A stretch of DNA of 64,000 nucleotides, from the IMG/VR virus record IMGVR_UViG_3300044655_001100, positions 32,187 through 96,186 of that record, one strand, 5' to 3'. Source of the DNA: a virus. The notes beneath the pieces were generated by a model. The model did no database searches. It had not been told where the DNA came from and worked only from the letters and a program-made list of their open reading frames with translations. Positions 14,757 through 22,367 of this stretch are shown here, in pieces (position 1 is the stretch's first letter; every line of letters begins with the position of its first letter). The position numbers were made by a program, and so were the translations under genes.

Positions 14757-15400
14757 TTGACTCCTTCGATATGGTTGAATTTAGCGTTTTCGAGTTTCTT
14801 GATCTCTTCATCAACTTCTTTAAGGAAGTTAACAACGATCTCTTCCAACTGAGCGATAAACAAATCATCCCGCTCTATACGCTCAAGGTAGATGCGGTAT
14901 TGCTCTGGCAAGCGTGGATCAAACGACATAAAGTCACAAAACTTTCTGCCTGTACAAGCCATCTGCCATTGGACTTGAAAGTTATGGTCTTCCGGCATCT
15001 TGTTTTCACGCAATGTCAAAACATGCGTAACCGTAGTAGGGCATTTGATTTCCAAAAGTCCATCGGTTCCTACTAGACCATCGGGGGATGCCCCAGCACG
15101 TTCGATACGTGGATGTTTGACAAATGGCGCATCCGTAACATTGTCCCATACAATTTCACGATATGCTTCACGGGCCATTTCCTCAGTGTCAATGCCATGC
15201 TGCATAGCTTCTGACGTTGGTATCTTAATTGATACACCAGTGATAATCTCAGCGATTAGCTGGTTTTTATACGTCTCACGGGTTGCATAAAAGCTACCGT
15301 TCTTTTGCTTCTTAGCAATATCCTTAAGCTTAGATGCAGTTACCAAACCACGGCGCTGCTCAAACCATGCCGTACTGCGTTGTGCAATTTCGTTTTCCAT
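14753..15400 (-). CDS. YqaJ-type viral exonuclease
   Basis: 215 residues. RSTAWFEQRRGLVTASKL is the YqaJ N-terminal signature. The PD-(D/E)XK core follows: GIDTEEMAREAY, RAGASPDGLVGTDGLLEIKC (D and E-x-K), and VQWQMACTGRKFCDF. It resects double-strand ends to give the single strands used by the ERF protein encoded directly downstream. Confidence 0.93.
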   Translation of the reverse strand: MENEIAQRSTAWFEQRRGLVTASKLKDIAKKQKNGSFYATRETYKNQLIAEIITGVSIKIPTSEAMQHGIDTEEMAREAYREIVWDNVTDAPFVKHPRIERAGASPDGLVGTDGLLEIKCPTTVTHVLTLRENKMPEDHNFQVQWQMACTGRKFCDFMSFDPRLPEQYRIYLERIERDDLFIAQLEEIVVNFLKEVDEEIKKLENAKFNHIEGVK

Positions 15401-15411
15401 TACAATGCTCC

Positions 15412-15681
15412 TTAGAAATCTATCTCGTCTAAAGCCAGTTCTTCTTCTTCTTTAGTCATTGGCGTAATTACTGACTGAAATGCTGAGTTAAAAGCATTTA
15501 CACCATTGCGCAAAGCATTACGCAAAAGTTGATGGTCGGATGGATCTATTGCGGGAAATGTAACTCGAACTGAACCAAAATCTTTTGATTGATCAGTAAG
15601 ACTTAACGTAACGGAATAGCTATCTTCACTAAAAGATAACGAAAATGTTTTGTCTGAATACACGATTGTGTAGGGTCGCAT
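15412..15681 (-). CDS. Hypothetical protein
   Basis: 89 residues, beta-rich N-terminus (TIVYSDKTFSLSFSEDSYSV) then helical (NALRNGVNAFNSAF) with an acidic end. It opens the recombination block. Upstream DNA (15685-15720) has three close TGTAAG repeats. No family recognised. Confidence 0.55.
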   Translation of the reverse strand: MRPYTIVYSDKTFSLSFSEDSYSVTLSLTDQSKDFGSVRVTFPAIDPSDHQLLRNALRNGVNAFNSAFQSVITPMTKEEEELALDEIDF

Positions 15682-15737
15682 CAGTAAGCTCCGTTGTAAG
15701 CATGTTGTAAGATGTAAGATGATTACAACGTGTATAA

Positions 15738-16526
15738 TTAGGTGTCAAGGCGTTTTGTATAATATTCTTCGTGCTTCTTGATAGCCAACCCAATTATCTC
15801 TGGTATCTGAGGAACTACAGCATTTCCTAGGGCTCTAGTTCTGTCCATCCGGTTGGAAACCCCATGAGCCACTCGATGAATGGCGGGTTCACATGGCCAT
15901 CCCCCTTTTTCCATCCTACGGATAACGCTACTTGTGTACCTAGATGAGAAGACTTTTCTATCGGTCTGAGATCCCCCCGATGATTCTGATTCCGGCATGT
16001 CATCCCCATCACCGAATCCGATGCCTTGGGGGTAGGCCACAATCCAGACTCTCTCACGGATGTGCGGTGCGCCAATGCTGGCCGCCGATATGCTTTCCCA
16101 TTCTGCGTCATACCCGATCTCGGCCAAATCTCCGAGAACGGTGTCCATTCCTCTAGCAAGCAACCCTGGGACGTTTTCCACGATGACGTATCTGGGTCGT
16201 ATTTCGCTAATAAGTCTGGCGAATTCTGACCATAATCCGCTGCGCTTTCCTTCAATCCCATTTTTTGCGCCAGCTGTGCTAACGTCCTGGCACGGGAACC
16301 CCCCACAGATTGCCTCAACGGTGATTCCGTCTCTTCTAAGTTGCTCTCCTGAAATAGTGGTAACGTCTTCATAAAGCGGAACCTCTGGCCAATGCTTGGA
16401 TAAAACTTTTTTACAAAACGGATCTATTTCACAAAAGGCTACAGTCTGAAAAGCTTGGGACCTTTCGAGCCCCAAGCTAAACCCACCAATGCCAGAAAAT
16501 AAATCAAGCAGTTTTATAGGAGCCAT
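15738..16526 (-). CDS. DNA (cytosine-5) methyltransferase
   Basis: 262 residues from the ATG that overlaps the upstream stop (TGATG). Motifs in order: KLLDLFSGIGGFSLGLE (SAM binding), GGFPCQDVS with the catalytic Cys at about residue 79, VIVENVPG, IGAPHIRERVWIV, and the closing VAHGVSNRMDRTRALGNAVV. It methylates a specific cytosine, probably to evade restriction or to signal. The stretch between the QxRxR-type motif and the C-terminal motif is short, so target recognition may be minimal. A second frame here is open for 181 codons (15827-16372). The upstream GHKL ATPase is translationally coupled. Confidence 0.93.
   Translation of the reverse strand: MAPIKLLDLFSGIGGFSLGLERSQAFQTVAFCEIDPFCKKVLSKHWPEVPLYEDVTTISGEQLRRDGITVEAICGGFPCQDVSTAGAKNGIEGKRSGLWSEFARLISEIRPRYVIVENVPGLLARGMDTVLGDLAEIGYDAEWESISAASIGAPHIRERVWIVAYPQGIGFGDGDDMPESESSGGSQTDRKVFSSRYTSSVIRRMEKGGWPCEPAIHRVAHGVSNRMDRTRALGNAVVPQIPEIIGLAIKKHEEYYTKRLDT
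15827..16372 (-). CDS. Overlapping +1-frame gene inside methyltransferase (WPTP protein)
   Basis: 181 codons, fully inside the C5 methyltransferase gene in the +1 frame, with AGAGG nine bases before its ATG. The product reads like a real protein: YDPDTSSWKTSQGCLLEEW, FSEIWPRSGMTQNGKAYRRP, GLWPTPKASDS, HLGTQVALS, and a conserved end VNPPFIEWLMGFPTGW. I know similar WPTP/WLMGFP proteins as widespread hypotheticals, and an equivalent frame exists in the second methyltransferase at 26263. Part of the similarity is forced by the conserved methyltransferase frame. Function unknown. Confidence 0.6.
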   Translation of the reverse strand: MKTLPLFQESNLEETESPLRQSVGGSRARTLAQLAQKMGLKESAADYGQNSPDLLAKYDPDTSSWKTSQGCLLEEWTPFSEIWPRSGMTQNGKAYRRPALAHRTSVRESGLWPTPKASDSVMGMTCRNQNHRGDLRPIEKSSHLGTQVALSVGWKKGDGHVNPPFIEWLMGFPTGWTELEP

Positions 16527-18397
16527 CAAGATGCCTGTTTCAGTGATGTCACATTGTAGCGCGACATTTTTAACATGGCATCGCTCATCATATCTTCCCA
16601 AAATCCTGCCGATACGGACAAACTTTCTGGAGAATACCCTTTTTCAATCGAAGAGCTAGACCAAATACCTTCTATTTCATTGCTTCGTGCAGTTATCCAC
16701 GCACTACCAACTAAGTATTCAAATTGCTCTTTAATTTTTTCTCTTGCTGCTTCTCTCATTTCAGCTTGATCTGGGTATCCAGGGTAATGATTGCATAACG
16801 CTTCCCATGCATCATTAAACCATTTGTGATTTAGATTAAGATATAGCGTATTGTTTCCATCATAAGACGCAAACATACCGGCGCCAATTTTTGTTAGAAT
16901 ATCTTCCTCATCATCAAGCCATTGTGGGTCTGGCATAATGTAAAGATTTTCATCATATTTTATTTTACGTTGTCCTCTTTTAGCTATATTAATACGAATA
17001 GTATCGTTGTTTGGTGGGTTAGGGTTTGGTGGAGTTGGAGGTCTTGGTTTCCACGGCCTATGAATTCTAACACGTTCTGCGGTTTCATCATCGGAAGCTT
17101 CTTCTCCTTCCTTAGAAACTTGAGGGGTTGTTTTCTTTAATTTCAATCTGTCCAGCTTTTCCTGCAGGCGTTTTTTGGATTTCTCACTGGAAGATATGCT
17201 TTTGTCGTATTCCTTAATTTTATCCAATACCCATTGCGGTCTGTATTCCCACATAATCTCACTAAAATCTTCAAGCTTTACCTCCTCGTCTGGTTTATCC
17301 GTATAGGATAGAAATGAACGGTCGCTGCTTGAAGCAATATTAAGATAATTATCCGGCAACTCTACGATAACTGATATAAATCTCCAACCAAAACGAATCC
17401 CTAACTTATGGGCGCAATCAGACCATTTCTGTTTTGTAGTATTTGAGCGTAAGTCATAAAATTCGTTTTTATAAACAATGCCTCCACGACTGCCAAATGA
17501 AAACATATTGCCGTCTTCTGCCCTTGTTCCAGATCTATTGGGTGATTTTGGATCATGGAAAAAATGAATTTTAATTCCATCTTGGCATCTAACAATATCG
17601 TGTTTATCCCACCATGCAGATCCATCCTGCTTAATTCTATTATCCATAGCGGTCATAGTCCAGAATTGACGTGGACTCATCTCATCTGGTCTACTATGAG
17701 TTCCTTGGTGAAAACGTATTTCCGCATTCTCTGGTATTCTAAAATAACGATTGAATAAATATAGGCCAAGCCAAAGCTGATCTTCTTTTACTTTTGGATC
17801 ATAGGGATAAAAACAAGTATTTTGATTATACTCGTTACCAAATAGCGTCACTTCCGTCCATTCATCTTCTGTAGAATAGCGACCTTCTTGAGCAACGATA
17901 TCAGTAACATCATCAATTGTATCAGTTGTTCCATCTTCATATTGGTATTTCATTCTTCCATATGTTTTACCGTCATCTGAAAGCTTTAATATTGTTTCAT
18001 GTACAGAACCTTGTCGGCATGATCGTATTCTAAGACCTTTTTTATTTGATTTAAGAGAGGCTATCTTGGCGCCAATTCCATAATTATCCGTGAGAGATCT
18101 AATTTTATTTAACACTACTGAAAGATCTGACATTAAATGTAGATCTTTTCGGCTCATGCCTGGCCCATTATTCCAGATGGAAAGTTTAGGGGCATCCCCT
18201 AATTCTGGAATAAATGTAGGATAAAATCTTATAAATCCTTTTCCAGAAACGTCTTGAGTAGAAGCCTCAATTGCGTTTTGAGTTAACTCTCGCATCATCA
18301 TACCGGACGGGCATTTTTCAATGTCGCGATAAATGGAAAATTCTTCGCCACCATCAGAAGCGTATTTTAGTGGATCAACATCATTGTATGATGCCAT
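16526..18397 (-). CDS. GHKL-type ATPase (HSP90/MutL/MORC-like)
   Basis: 623 residues. The N-terminal domain has the Bergerat fold: RELTQNAIEAS with the Mg-binding Asn at residue 41, WNNGPGMS, and TDNYGIGAKIASLK. The middle (to about residue 400) looks like a transducer region; a Pro-rich linker (PWKPRPPTPPNPNPPNN) precedes a C-terminal domain of about 160 residues with no match I know. It is coupled to the downstream C5 methyltransferase by a one-base overlap, suggesting a joint job in DNA modification, repair or counter-defence. AAAGGA precedes the ATG. Confidence 0.8.
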   Translation of the reverse strand: MASYNDVDPLKYASDGGEEFSIYRDIEKCPSGMMMRELTQNAIEASTQDVSGKGFIRFYPTFIPELGDAPKLSIWNNGPGMSRKDLHLMSDLSVVLNKIRSLTDNYGIGAKIASLKSNKKGLRIRSCRQGSVHETILKLSDDGKTYGRMKYQYEDGTTDTIDDVTDIVAQEGRYSTEDEWTEVTLFGNEYNQNTCFYPYDPKVKEDQLWLGLYLFNRYFRIPENAEIRFHQGTHSRPDEMSPRQFWTMTAMDNRIKQDGSAWWDKHDIVRCQDGIKIHFFHDPKSPNRSGTRAEDGNMFSFGSRGGIVYKNEFYDLRSNTTKQKWSDCAHKLGIRFGWRFISVIVELPDNYLNIASSSDRSFLSYTDKPDEEVKLEDFSEIMWEYRPQWVLDKIKEYDKSISSSEKSKKRLQEKLDRLKLKKTTPQVSKEGEEASDDETAERVRIHRPWKPRPPTPPNPNPPNNDTIRINIAKRGQRKIKYDENLYIMPDPQWLDDEEDILTKIGAGMFASYDGNNTLYLNLNHKWFNDAWEALCNHYPGYPDQAEMREAAREKIKEQFEYLVGSAWITARSNEIEGIWSSSSIEKGYSPESLSVSAGFWEDMMSDAMLKMSRYNVTSLKQAS

Positions 18398-18398
18398 T

Positions 18399-18557
18399 TT
18401 ATATTCCTTTTTTTTGATTGGCTTGAAAATAAACGGGTTGTGATATTTCTTGAGAAATCATTGCACCAACCCCGTAATTTTGTTTTTTATTTAATTTACC
18501 CAACCAACTAATTGGGTCGTACATCAGTTTTCTTTTTTTGTTCTTTGAACAATTCAC
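18399..18557 (-). CDS. Small basic leader protein of early operon
   Basis: 52 residues from a GTG five bases after AGGGGG. An upstream in-frame ATG lies before the promoter's expected start point, so it is excluded. Basic N-terminus (NCSKNKKRKLMYD). First gene of the leftward operon. Function unknown. Confidence 0.4.
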   Translation of the reverse strand: MNCSKNKKRKLMYDPISWLGKLNKKQNYGVGAMISQEISQPVYFQANQKKGI

Positions 18558-18589
18558 ATCAACCCCCTTTTGTAGACGAACTTCATGCC

Positions 18590-18618
18590 GATATACGATA
18601 TGCATAGATTAGCGTCAA
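18590..18618 (-). promoter_or_regulatory. Leftward early promoter
   Basis: On the minus strand TTGACG and TATATC are separated by exactly 17 bases, a sigma70-type promoter directed into the 18.5-6.5 kb operon. It faces the Cro-like gene across a short control region. Confidence 0.7.
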
Positions 18619-18622
18619 TATG

Positions 18623-18657
18623 CAGAATGGATAATTATTCTGTTGCGTGATTATTCT
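18623..18657. promoter_or_regulatory. Candidate operator in the divergent control region
   Basis: CAGAAT-8 bases-ATTCTG is an inverted repeat at 18623-18642. ATTATTCT occurs twice, 16 bases apart (18634-18641 and 18650-18657). The position between the leftward promoter and the Cro-like gene fits a repressor-binding site. Confidence 0.5.
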
Positions 18658-18677
18658 ACATAGTGTAATGAAGGAAA

Positions 18678-18878
18678 ATGAGCAGGAAACCTTTAGAAAT
18701 CAGATACACCACTCCAGAAATGGAGCGTTTAGCGTTCTCACTTGGGGCGTATAAAGTCACTGTATGGAGCTGGCGGCGCCGTGGGGTGCCTTTGGCATGG
18801 CAGATCAAACTGCACCAAGCAAGCAAGGGAAGCATCAAGCTTACCGATTTCGAACGTCCTACACATAAGGTCAATTAA
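18678..18878 (+). CDS. Cro-like transcriptional regulator
   Basis: 66 residues after AAGGAAA. FSLGAYKVTVWSWRRRGVPL, AWQIKLHQASKGSIKLTDFE matches the YdaS/Cro-type helix-turn-helix used in phage early switches. It is divergent from the leftward operon, with a palindromic site between them, so it probably represses one or both promoters. Confidence 0.78.
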   Translation: MSRKPLEIRYTTPEMERLAFSLGAYKVTVWSWRRRGVPLAWQIKLHQASKGSIKLTDFERPTHKVN

Positions 18879-18882
18879 TATC

Positions 18883-19113
18883 ATGGACGATCTCGAATCC
18901 TCTGCTTTTGCTTTTTGTTCTCATTTGTCAAAAACAATACCCGATTGGGTTATTGAAATGACTAACATTCTTGTGGCGATGAAAGACAAAATCCCGTCAA
19001 CTCCCACTGAAAGATTTAATATCTATAAAAATAACAATATCCCCGAAGTGATTTATATTTCCTTTGATCGTGAAGCCACAGAAAAGGCATTAGCACGTAT
19101 CCATGCGCATTGA
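18883..19113 (+). CDS. Hypothetical protein
   Basis: 76 residues from the ATG just after the Cro-like gene. It contains TIPDWVIEMTNILVAMKDKI and an IYISFDREATEKALARIH end. No family recognised. Overlaps the next gene by 11 bases. Confidence 0.55.
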   Translation: MDDLESSAFAFCSHLSKTIPDWVIEMTNILVAMKDKIPSTPTERFNIYKNNNIPEVIYISFDREATEKALARIHAH

Positions 19114-19309
19114 TGTTTCCGAAACGACGGATAGATTTTGTGACTCTTGTGGTGAATACGCCATGCTCGGCGTGGGAAGAAAAAAACCATATAAGAAAAA
19201 CCCAGAGGGCGTTGAGAAGTGGTTTTGCGAAGTTTGTTTTGATCTTTACATAGGACCTACAGACGATGGCGGGGATCAGGATACAGCACGAAGCGAGGGT
19301 TCAGCGTGA
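19103..19309 (+). CDS. Small zinc-ribbon protein
   Basis: 68 residues with CDSCGEYAML and, about 25 residues later, FCEVCFDLY, a four-Cys zinc ribbon. The last 44 bases overlap the VRR-NUC gene in another frame. Possibly a DNA-binding or adaptor protein. Confidence 0.55.
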   Translation: MRIDVSETTDRFCDSCGEYAMLGVGRKKPYKKNPEGVEKWFCEVCFDLYIGPTDDGGDQDTARSEGSA

Positions 19310-19631
19310 AATCGTTAACTACATTCGTACAGTGGCTCCAGACTGCATGGTATTTGCCATCCCAAACGGCTCCCAAAGAACCGCCACAGGGCGCCCAGCT
19401 AATGCGGTTGTGGGCTTTACTGCAGGCGCACCGGATCTGGTGGTAGTTATTCCAGGCGGAAGGGTTCTGTGGCTAGAGGTTAAAGCTGACAAGGGACGTG
19501 TAAGCGATGCCCAGCTTGCCTTTCATTTACAACTGCAAGCAAGAGGCCATGACGTTGCGGTAGTTAGATCAATTGATGAAGTAAGAAATGCCTTTCGTGT
19601 TCTTGATATTAAAACAAGGGAAATCCTATGA
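19266..19631 (+). CDS. VRR-NUC domain nuclease
   Basis: 121 residues. QHEARVQREIVNYIRTVAPD, then AIPNGSQRT, GFTAGAPDLVVVIPGGRV, LWLEVKADKGRVSDAQLAFH gives the VRR-NUC PD-(D/E)XK core (catalytic Asp and E-x-K). Stand-alone VRR-NUC proteins in phages are structure-specific nucleases, probably Holliday-junction-type. The start lies within the upstream gene; no later start keeps the full domain. Confidence 0.9.
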   Translation: MAGIRIQHEARVQREIVNYIRTVAPDCMVFAIPNGSQRTATGRPANAVVGFTAGAPDLVVVIPGGRVLWLEVKADKGRVSDAQLAFHLQLQARGHDVAVVRSIDEVRNAFRVLDIKTREIL

Positions 19632-20155
19632 GTGTTAAAACAATTACCTGGACGGAAGAAATGGTCTCTTTGTTAAAAGAGAATGCGTCTCAAGGTCTTT
19701 CTGCTTCCGAAATAGCAGCAATTTTAAAAAATCAATTTCATTTGCCTTTCACCAGAAATGCCGTAATTGGCAAGGCTCACCGAATTAAAGTCAAAGTTGG
19801 GCGGCACAAATTAATTGTTACAAAACCGGCGCCGAAGCCTGTACCGAAACCAGCACCTAAAGTTGAAACGGTTGTTGAGGCTAAGGCTCCCAAGAAACCA
19901 GTAAATAAAATTAAATTCATTGTTCCTAAGTCAACAGTTATGCACGAATTTAAAAACCCAAAAGCACTGGGCATCGAATTGCTTTTTTTGAAAGAAGGCC
20001 AATGCCGGTATCCGCTAGGCGATGTTCAAAAGAACAATCTTAGGTTCTGCGCTGCACCAGTAGATTATGGAAGAAGCCAGTCTTACTGCGCTGATTGCTA
20101 TTCTATTGTTTACTGCGCACCAAACTTTCATAAAAAAAGGGCAGCTACCGCTTAG
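19628..20155 (+). CDS. gcrA: GcrA-like cell-cycle regulator
   Basis: 175 residues. The N-terminus (TWTEEMVSLLKENASQGLSA, SEIAAILKNQF, FTRNAVIGKAHRIKVKVG) and the C-terminus (EGQCRYPLGDV, LRFCAAPV, SYCADCYSIVYC) match both conserved ends of GcrA; a Pro/Lys-rich linker lies between. GcrA binds RNA polymerase sigma70 and acts at promoters with methylated GANTC in Alphaproteobacteria. A phage copy could redirect transcription to phage promoters such as those at 21574, 37278 and 52428. Confidence 0.88.
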   Translation: MSVKTITWTEEMVSLLKENASQGLSASEIAAILKNQFHLPFTRNAVIGKAHRIKVKVGRHKLIVTKPAPKPVPKPAPKVETVVEAKAPKKPVNKIKFIVPKSTVMHEFKNPKALGIELLFLKEGQCRYPLGDVQKNNLRFCAAPVDYGRSQSYCADCYSIVYCAPNFHKKRAATA

Positions 20156-20164
20156 TAGCCGCCC
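20132..20164 (-). terminator. Rho-independent terminator for ParB/MT-A70 gene
   Basis: On the minus strand GGGC-GCTAC pairs with GTAGC-GCCC around loop TAAGCG and is followed by seven T. It lies in the 3' end of the convergent gcrA gene, just beyond the methyltransferase stop. Confidence 0.75.
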
Positions 20165-20177
20165 CAAGTTAACCTAA

Positions 20178-21536
20178 TTAAAATCCATCCTCATCCTCAT
20201 CATCCCAAAAATTATCTGATTTAGTTTCTTTCAGGAATGATGGGATGTTTTCCTCTGGTTCATTTGTATCAGTTTCTGATACATCATTAGTTTCTGGCGC
20301 CTCTAAACCCCATGCTTCCCAGCCATCTCTTGCTCTTCTGGCATTCAATTCAATTTTGGGAAGGCTAGGAAAATAAGCTTCAATCATCCGGTAAATGCTG
20401 TCTGGCTTTACGCTGTGTTCCTGTACAGGATCGCTGAACACAGACGGGAATTGTGAACCAGGGGCTGGAGAAGGAATCACTCCCTTTACGCCAACCAATA
20501 AAATCTCATGCTGGTTTCTAAACCAGTAACCAGTTCCCATGCGATCTTTAACCCAGACTGCTTGAGACTTGTACGTGAAGCCCCATGATTCCATCACCCG
20601 CAAAGCATCGGGAAGCATTGGAACTGTAGCCCAGAGAAACAAAACAGAATTCCTATCTGCAATATCTCCTATTGGGAGATTGCAAATATCATCTGTTGTT
20701 TGACATGGATAATGATTATCAGCGGATCGATCCATTCCGTTATCGCTGAAGGTTTTAAATTTCCACGGTGGATCAGCCAAAATGATTCCAAACTTGGCAT
20801 CCGGTAGGGATATTTGTTTCTGACCTAGGACACGTTCCTTCTCGGCTCGTTCCTGCTTTTTTACCTCAGCCCTTGCCGATACCTTCTCTCCTCCTCTGGC
20901 CCTTTCAATCAGAGCGGCCTGTACATCCTCAGCCAGCTTCGCCAGTGCGTCTAATTCAACGCCAGCATCCAATGAGGTGCCTACGAGCTCAGCGATATCC
21001 TTGATGCTTTTAACCCGCTTTGCGTCCCGCTCTACTGCTGCAGAGGATCGATTGGTGTCCCTAGCCACGGCTTGGGCTGAGTTGGAATGTTTGGTCTCAG
21101 ATAGTTTCCCCTCAAATTGAGAGGAAATTCCCTCGTCTGATTCGTCCCTTGGACCAGTTTTGAGTCGGTATTTTATTTCTGCGATCTCTTTGAGTCGCGC
21201 AAAGTGCATAGATTGTTGGGCTGCAGTCAGTTCGTGCCGAATCAAATTTTCGCAAAGTTCAATTTGCTCTGCGTCTAGGGCATCTATTCCCTCTAAAACA
21301 GTGGCTTGGATATTTTCCCATTTAAGCCTTTTGGCTGCTTCCAGACGATGGCGCCCAGCAATCAGAACATATCCGTTTTCTTCTGTACGCCGTACGCAGA
21401 TGGGATTTATCAGACCAATATCACCCATAGATGCAGCGAGTCTTTCAACAAGGTCTGGTCTTTTGGGAATATGCCGATCATCAGAAATATGAATTAAAAC
21501 AACACCAATATTCTCAACATTATGTTGATTTGTCAT
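20178..21536 (-). CDS. ParB-like/MT-A70 adenine methyltransferase fusion
   Basis: 452 residues. The N-terminal ParB/Srx-like domain shows PDLVERLAASMGDIGLINPI and AGRHRLEAAKRL (61-72). After a helical region with a possible helix-turn-helix, the MT-A70 domain has ADPPWKFKTF (DPPW at 255-258), VLFLWATVPMLPDAL, and EILLVGVKGV. It should make N6-methyladenine in DNA. A 23-bp inverted repeat inside this gene (21105-21127) recurs at 37307, which could be its own binding site. AAGGAG precedes the ATG. Confidence 0.9.
   Translation of the reverse strand: MTNQHNVENIGVVLIHISDDRHIPKRPDLVERLAASMGDIGLINPICVRRTEENGYVLIAGRHRLEAAKRLKWENIQATVLEGIDALDAEQIELCENLIRHELTAAQQSMHFARLKEIAEIKYRLKTGPRDESDEGISSQFEGKLSETKHSNSAQAVARDTNRSSAAVERDAKRVKSIKDIAELVGTSLDAGVELDALAKLAEDVQAALIERARGGEKVSARAEVKKQERAEKERVLGQKQISLPDAKFGIILADPPWKFKTFSDNGMDRSADNHYPCQTTDDICNLPIGDIADRNSVLFLWATVPMLPDALRVMESWGFTYKSQAVWVKDRMGTGYWFRNQHEILLVGVKGVIPSPAPGSQFPSVFSDPVQEHSVKPDSIYRMIEAYFPSLPKIELNARRARDGWEAWGLEAPETNDVSETDTNEPEENIPSFLKETKSDNFWDDEDEDGF
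21105..21127. repeat. 23-bp inverted repeat, copy 1
   Basis: TTTCCCCTCAA-A-TTGAGAGGAAA is a near-perfect palindrome (one mismatch) inside the ParB/MT-A70 gene. Its reverse complement is found with two changes at 37307-37329, next to another sequence shared with this locus. Confidence 0.6.
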
Positions 21537-21573
21537 GCGCCAACTCCTTATTAGGGCGCAGCGTCATAACATG

Positions 21574-21589
21574 GACTCAAGTATAATTA
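21574..21589 (+). promoter_or_regulatory. GANTC-containing promoter element, copy 1
   Basis: GACTCAAGTATAATTA has a GANTC site three bases before a perfect TATAAT, with no good -35. The identical 16 bases occur at 37278-37293. This is the form expected for GcrA-dependent promoters. It would drive the 21723 gene and what follows. Confidence 0.6.
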
Positions 21590-21603
21590 TAGGGAAAAAA
21601 AGC

Positions 21604-21683
21604 GGCGGCGAGGATGGTTGACATCACTCAGCCGCCAAGATACCTTTGGGGTATCAATTACGGGATTGCCGTCCCTAATTGAT
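21604..21683 (+). promoter_or_regulatory. Structured 5' leader of the 21723 gene
   Basis: Three stems: GGCGGC (21604) with GCCGCC (21631); ATACC with GGTAT at 21640-21654; and ATCAATTA/TAATTGAT with inner GGGA/TCCC at 21653-21683. It could be an attenuator or a protein-binding leader downstream of the GANTC promoter. Confidence 0.5.
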
Positions 21684-21722
21684 GACACTGCGTGAATAAA
21701 AACGATAGATCAGGATTTATCC

Positions 21723-21983
21723 ATGTCACCAACTGACAATAAAAATACCGTCGAGAAGAACAAAAAGCAACCCCCTGTCGATGCACGGGCTGCACATGAA
21801 CTGACGGCTAAGATTCTCAACCATCTCCGCATGTCTGTCCATTACGCCCATCTGGCGGCAGACCATGACGAAATCTTTGATAACTTTGGGTTTGACCGTT
21901 CCGTAGAGCATTTTATCGGCCATGCCAAAGACGTAGCCACCCTCCTCAATAAGTTGAGAAAAACTAGGGGGGTAACGGAATGA
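21723..21983 (+). CDS. Hypothetical protein
   Basis: 86 residues, charged N-terminus then a helical bundle-like part (ARAAHELTAKILNHLRMSVH, YAHLAADHDEIF, AKDVATLLNKLRK). First gene after the structured leader. No family recognised. Confidence 0.55.
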   Translation: MSPTDNKNTVEKNKKQPPVDARAAHELTAKILNHLRMSVHYAHLAADHDEIFDNFGFDRSVEHFIGHAKDVATLLNKLRKTRGVTE

Positions 21984-21994
21984 AGTAGCTTTAT

Positions 21995-22365
21995 TGTATA
22001 TACACCCCTCACGTAGCAGAGCCTTTTGAGGCCCATAGTAGCAGCGGCAGAACCGTGGCGAATGGGATCAGGTGAGGGAAGCGTCGTAGTATCGGACGTT
22101 AAAACGATGCCGCACGAAGAGACTGAAAAACTACGTCAACGACGTATATTGGCAAGAGGTATACGCTCGTCACCGACAGAGAGATAGCTGCGGTTATGGT
22201 TTGGTAAATGCTGTCCACCAGACCGTTGTTCTTAGATGAGCAACAACCCGCATCCTTGCAGCGTTATGGATGGGACTCAACTCAACCGATTAAAACGCCT
22301 CTACCCCCTTACTAGGGGGGATAGGTGCGTCTGAACAGGATCTAATCTAACCGATTAAAGTGATA
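21995..22365 (+). ncRNA. Candidate structured non-coding RNA
   Basis: About 370 bases with no supported gene but many stems: CCCAT/ATGGG at about 22032-22062, TACGTC-aac-GACGTA near 22134, GGTTTGGT/ACCAGACC near 22198-22224, GTTGTTC/GAGCAAC near 22226-22245, and a long CGC..CCCCC/GGGGG..GTGCG hairpin at 22296-22329. Two diverged copies of a 21-base repeat (22275, 22340) flank the last hairpin. Flanking genes are on the same strand. No known RNA family is recognised; strand is assumed from context. Confidence 0.45.
22275..22360. repeat. 21-base direct repeat pair
   Basis: Copies at 22275-22295 and 22340-22360 share ..AACCGATTAAA and differ at four C/T positions, 65 bases apart, flanking the C-run/G-run hairpin. 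Confidence 0.6.
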
Positions 22366-22367
22366 AA

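Noticed and set aside
21995-22365. Group II intron or retron RNA
   Set aside because: No reverse transcriptase gene or recognisable domain V is nearby; the region is left as an unassigned structured RNA candidate.
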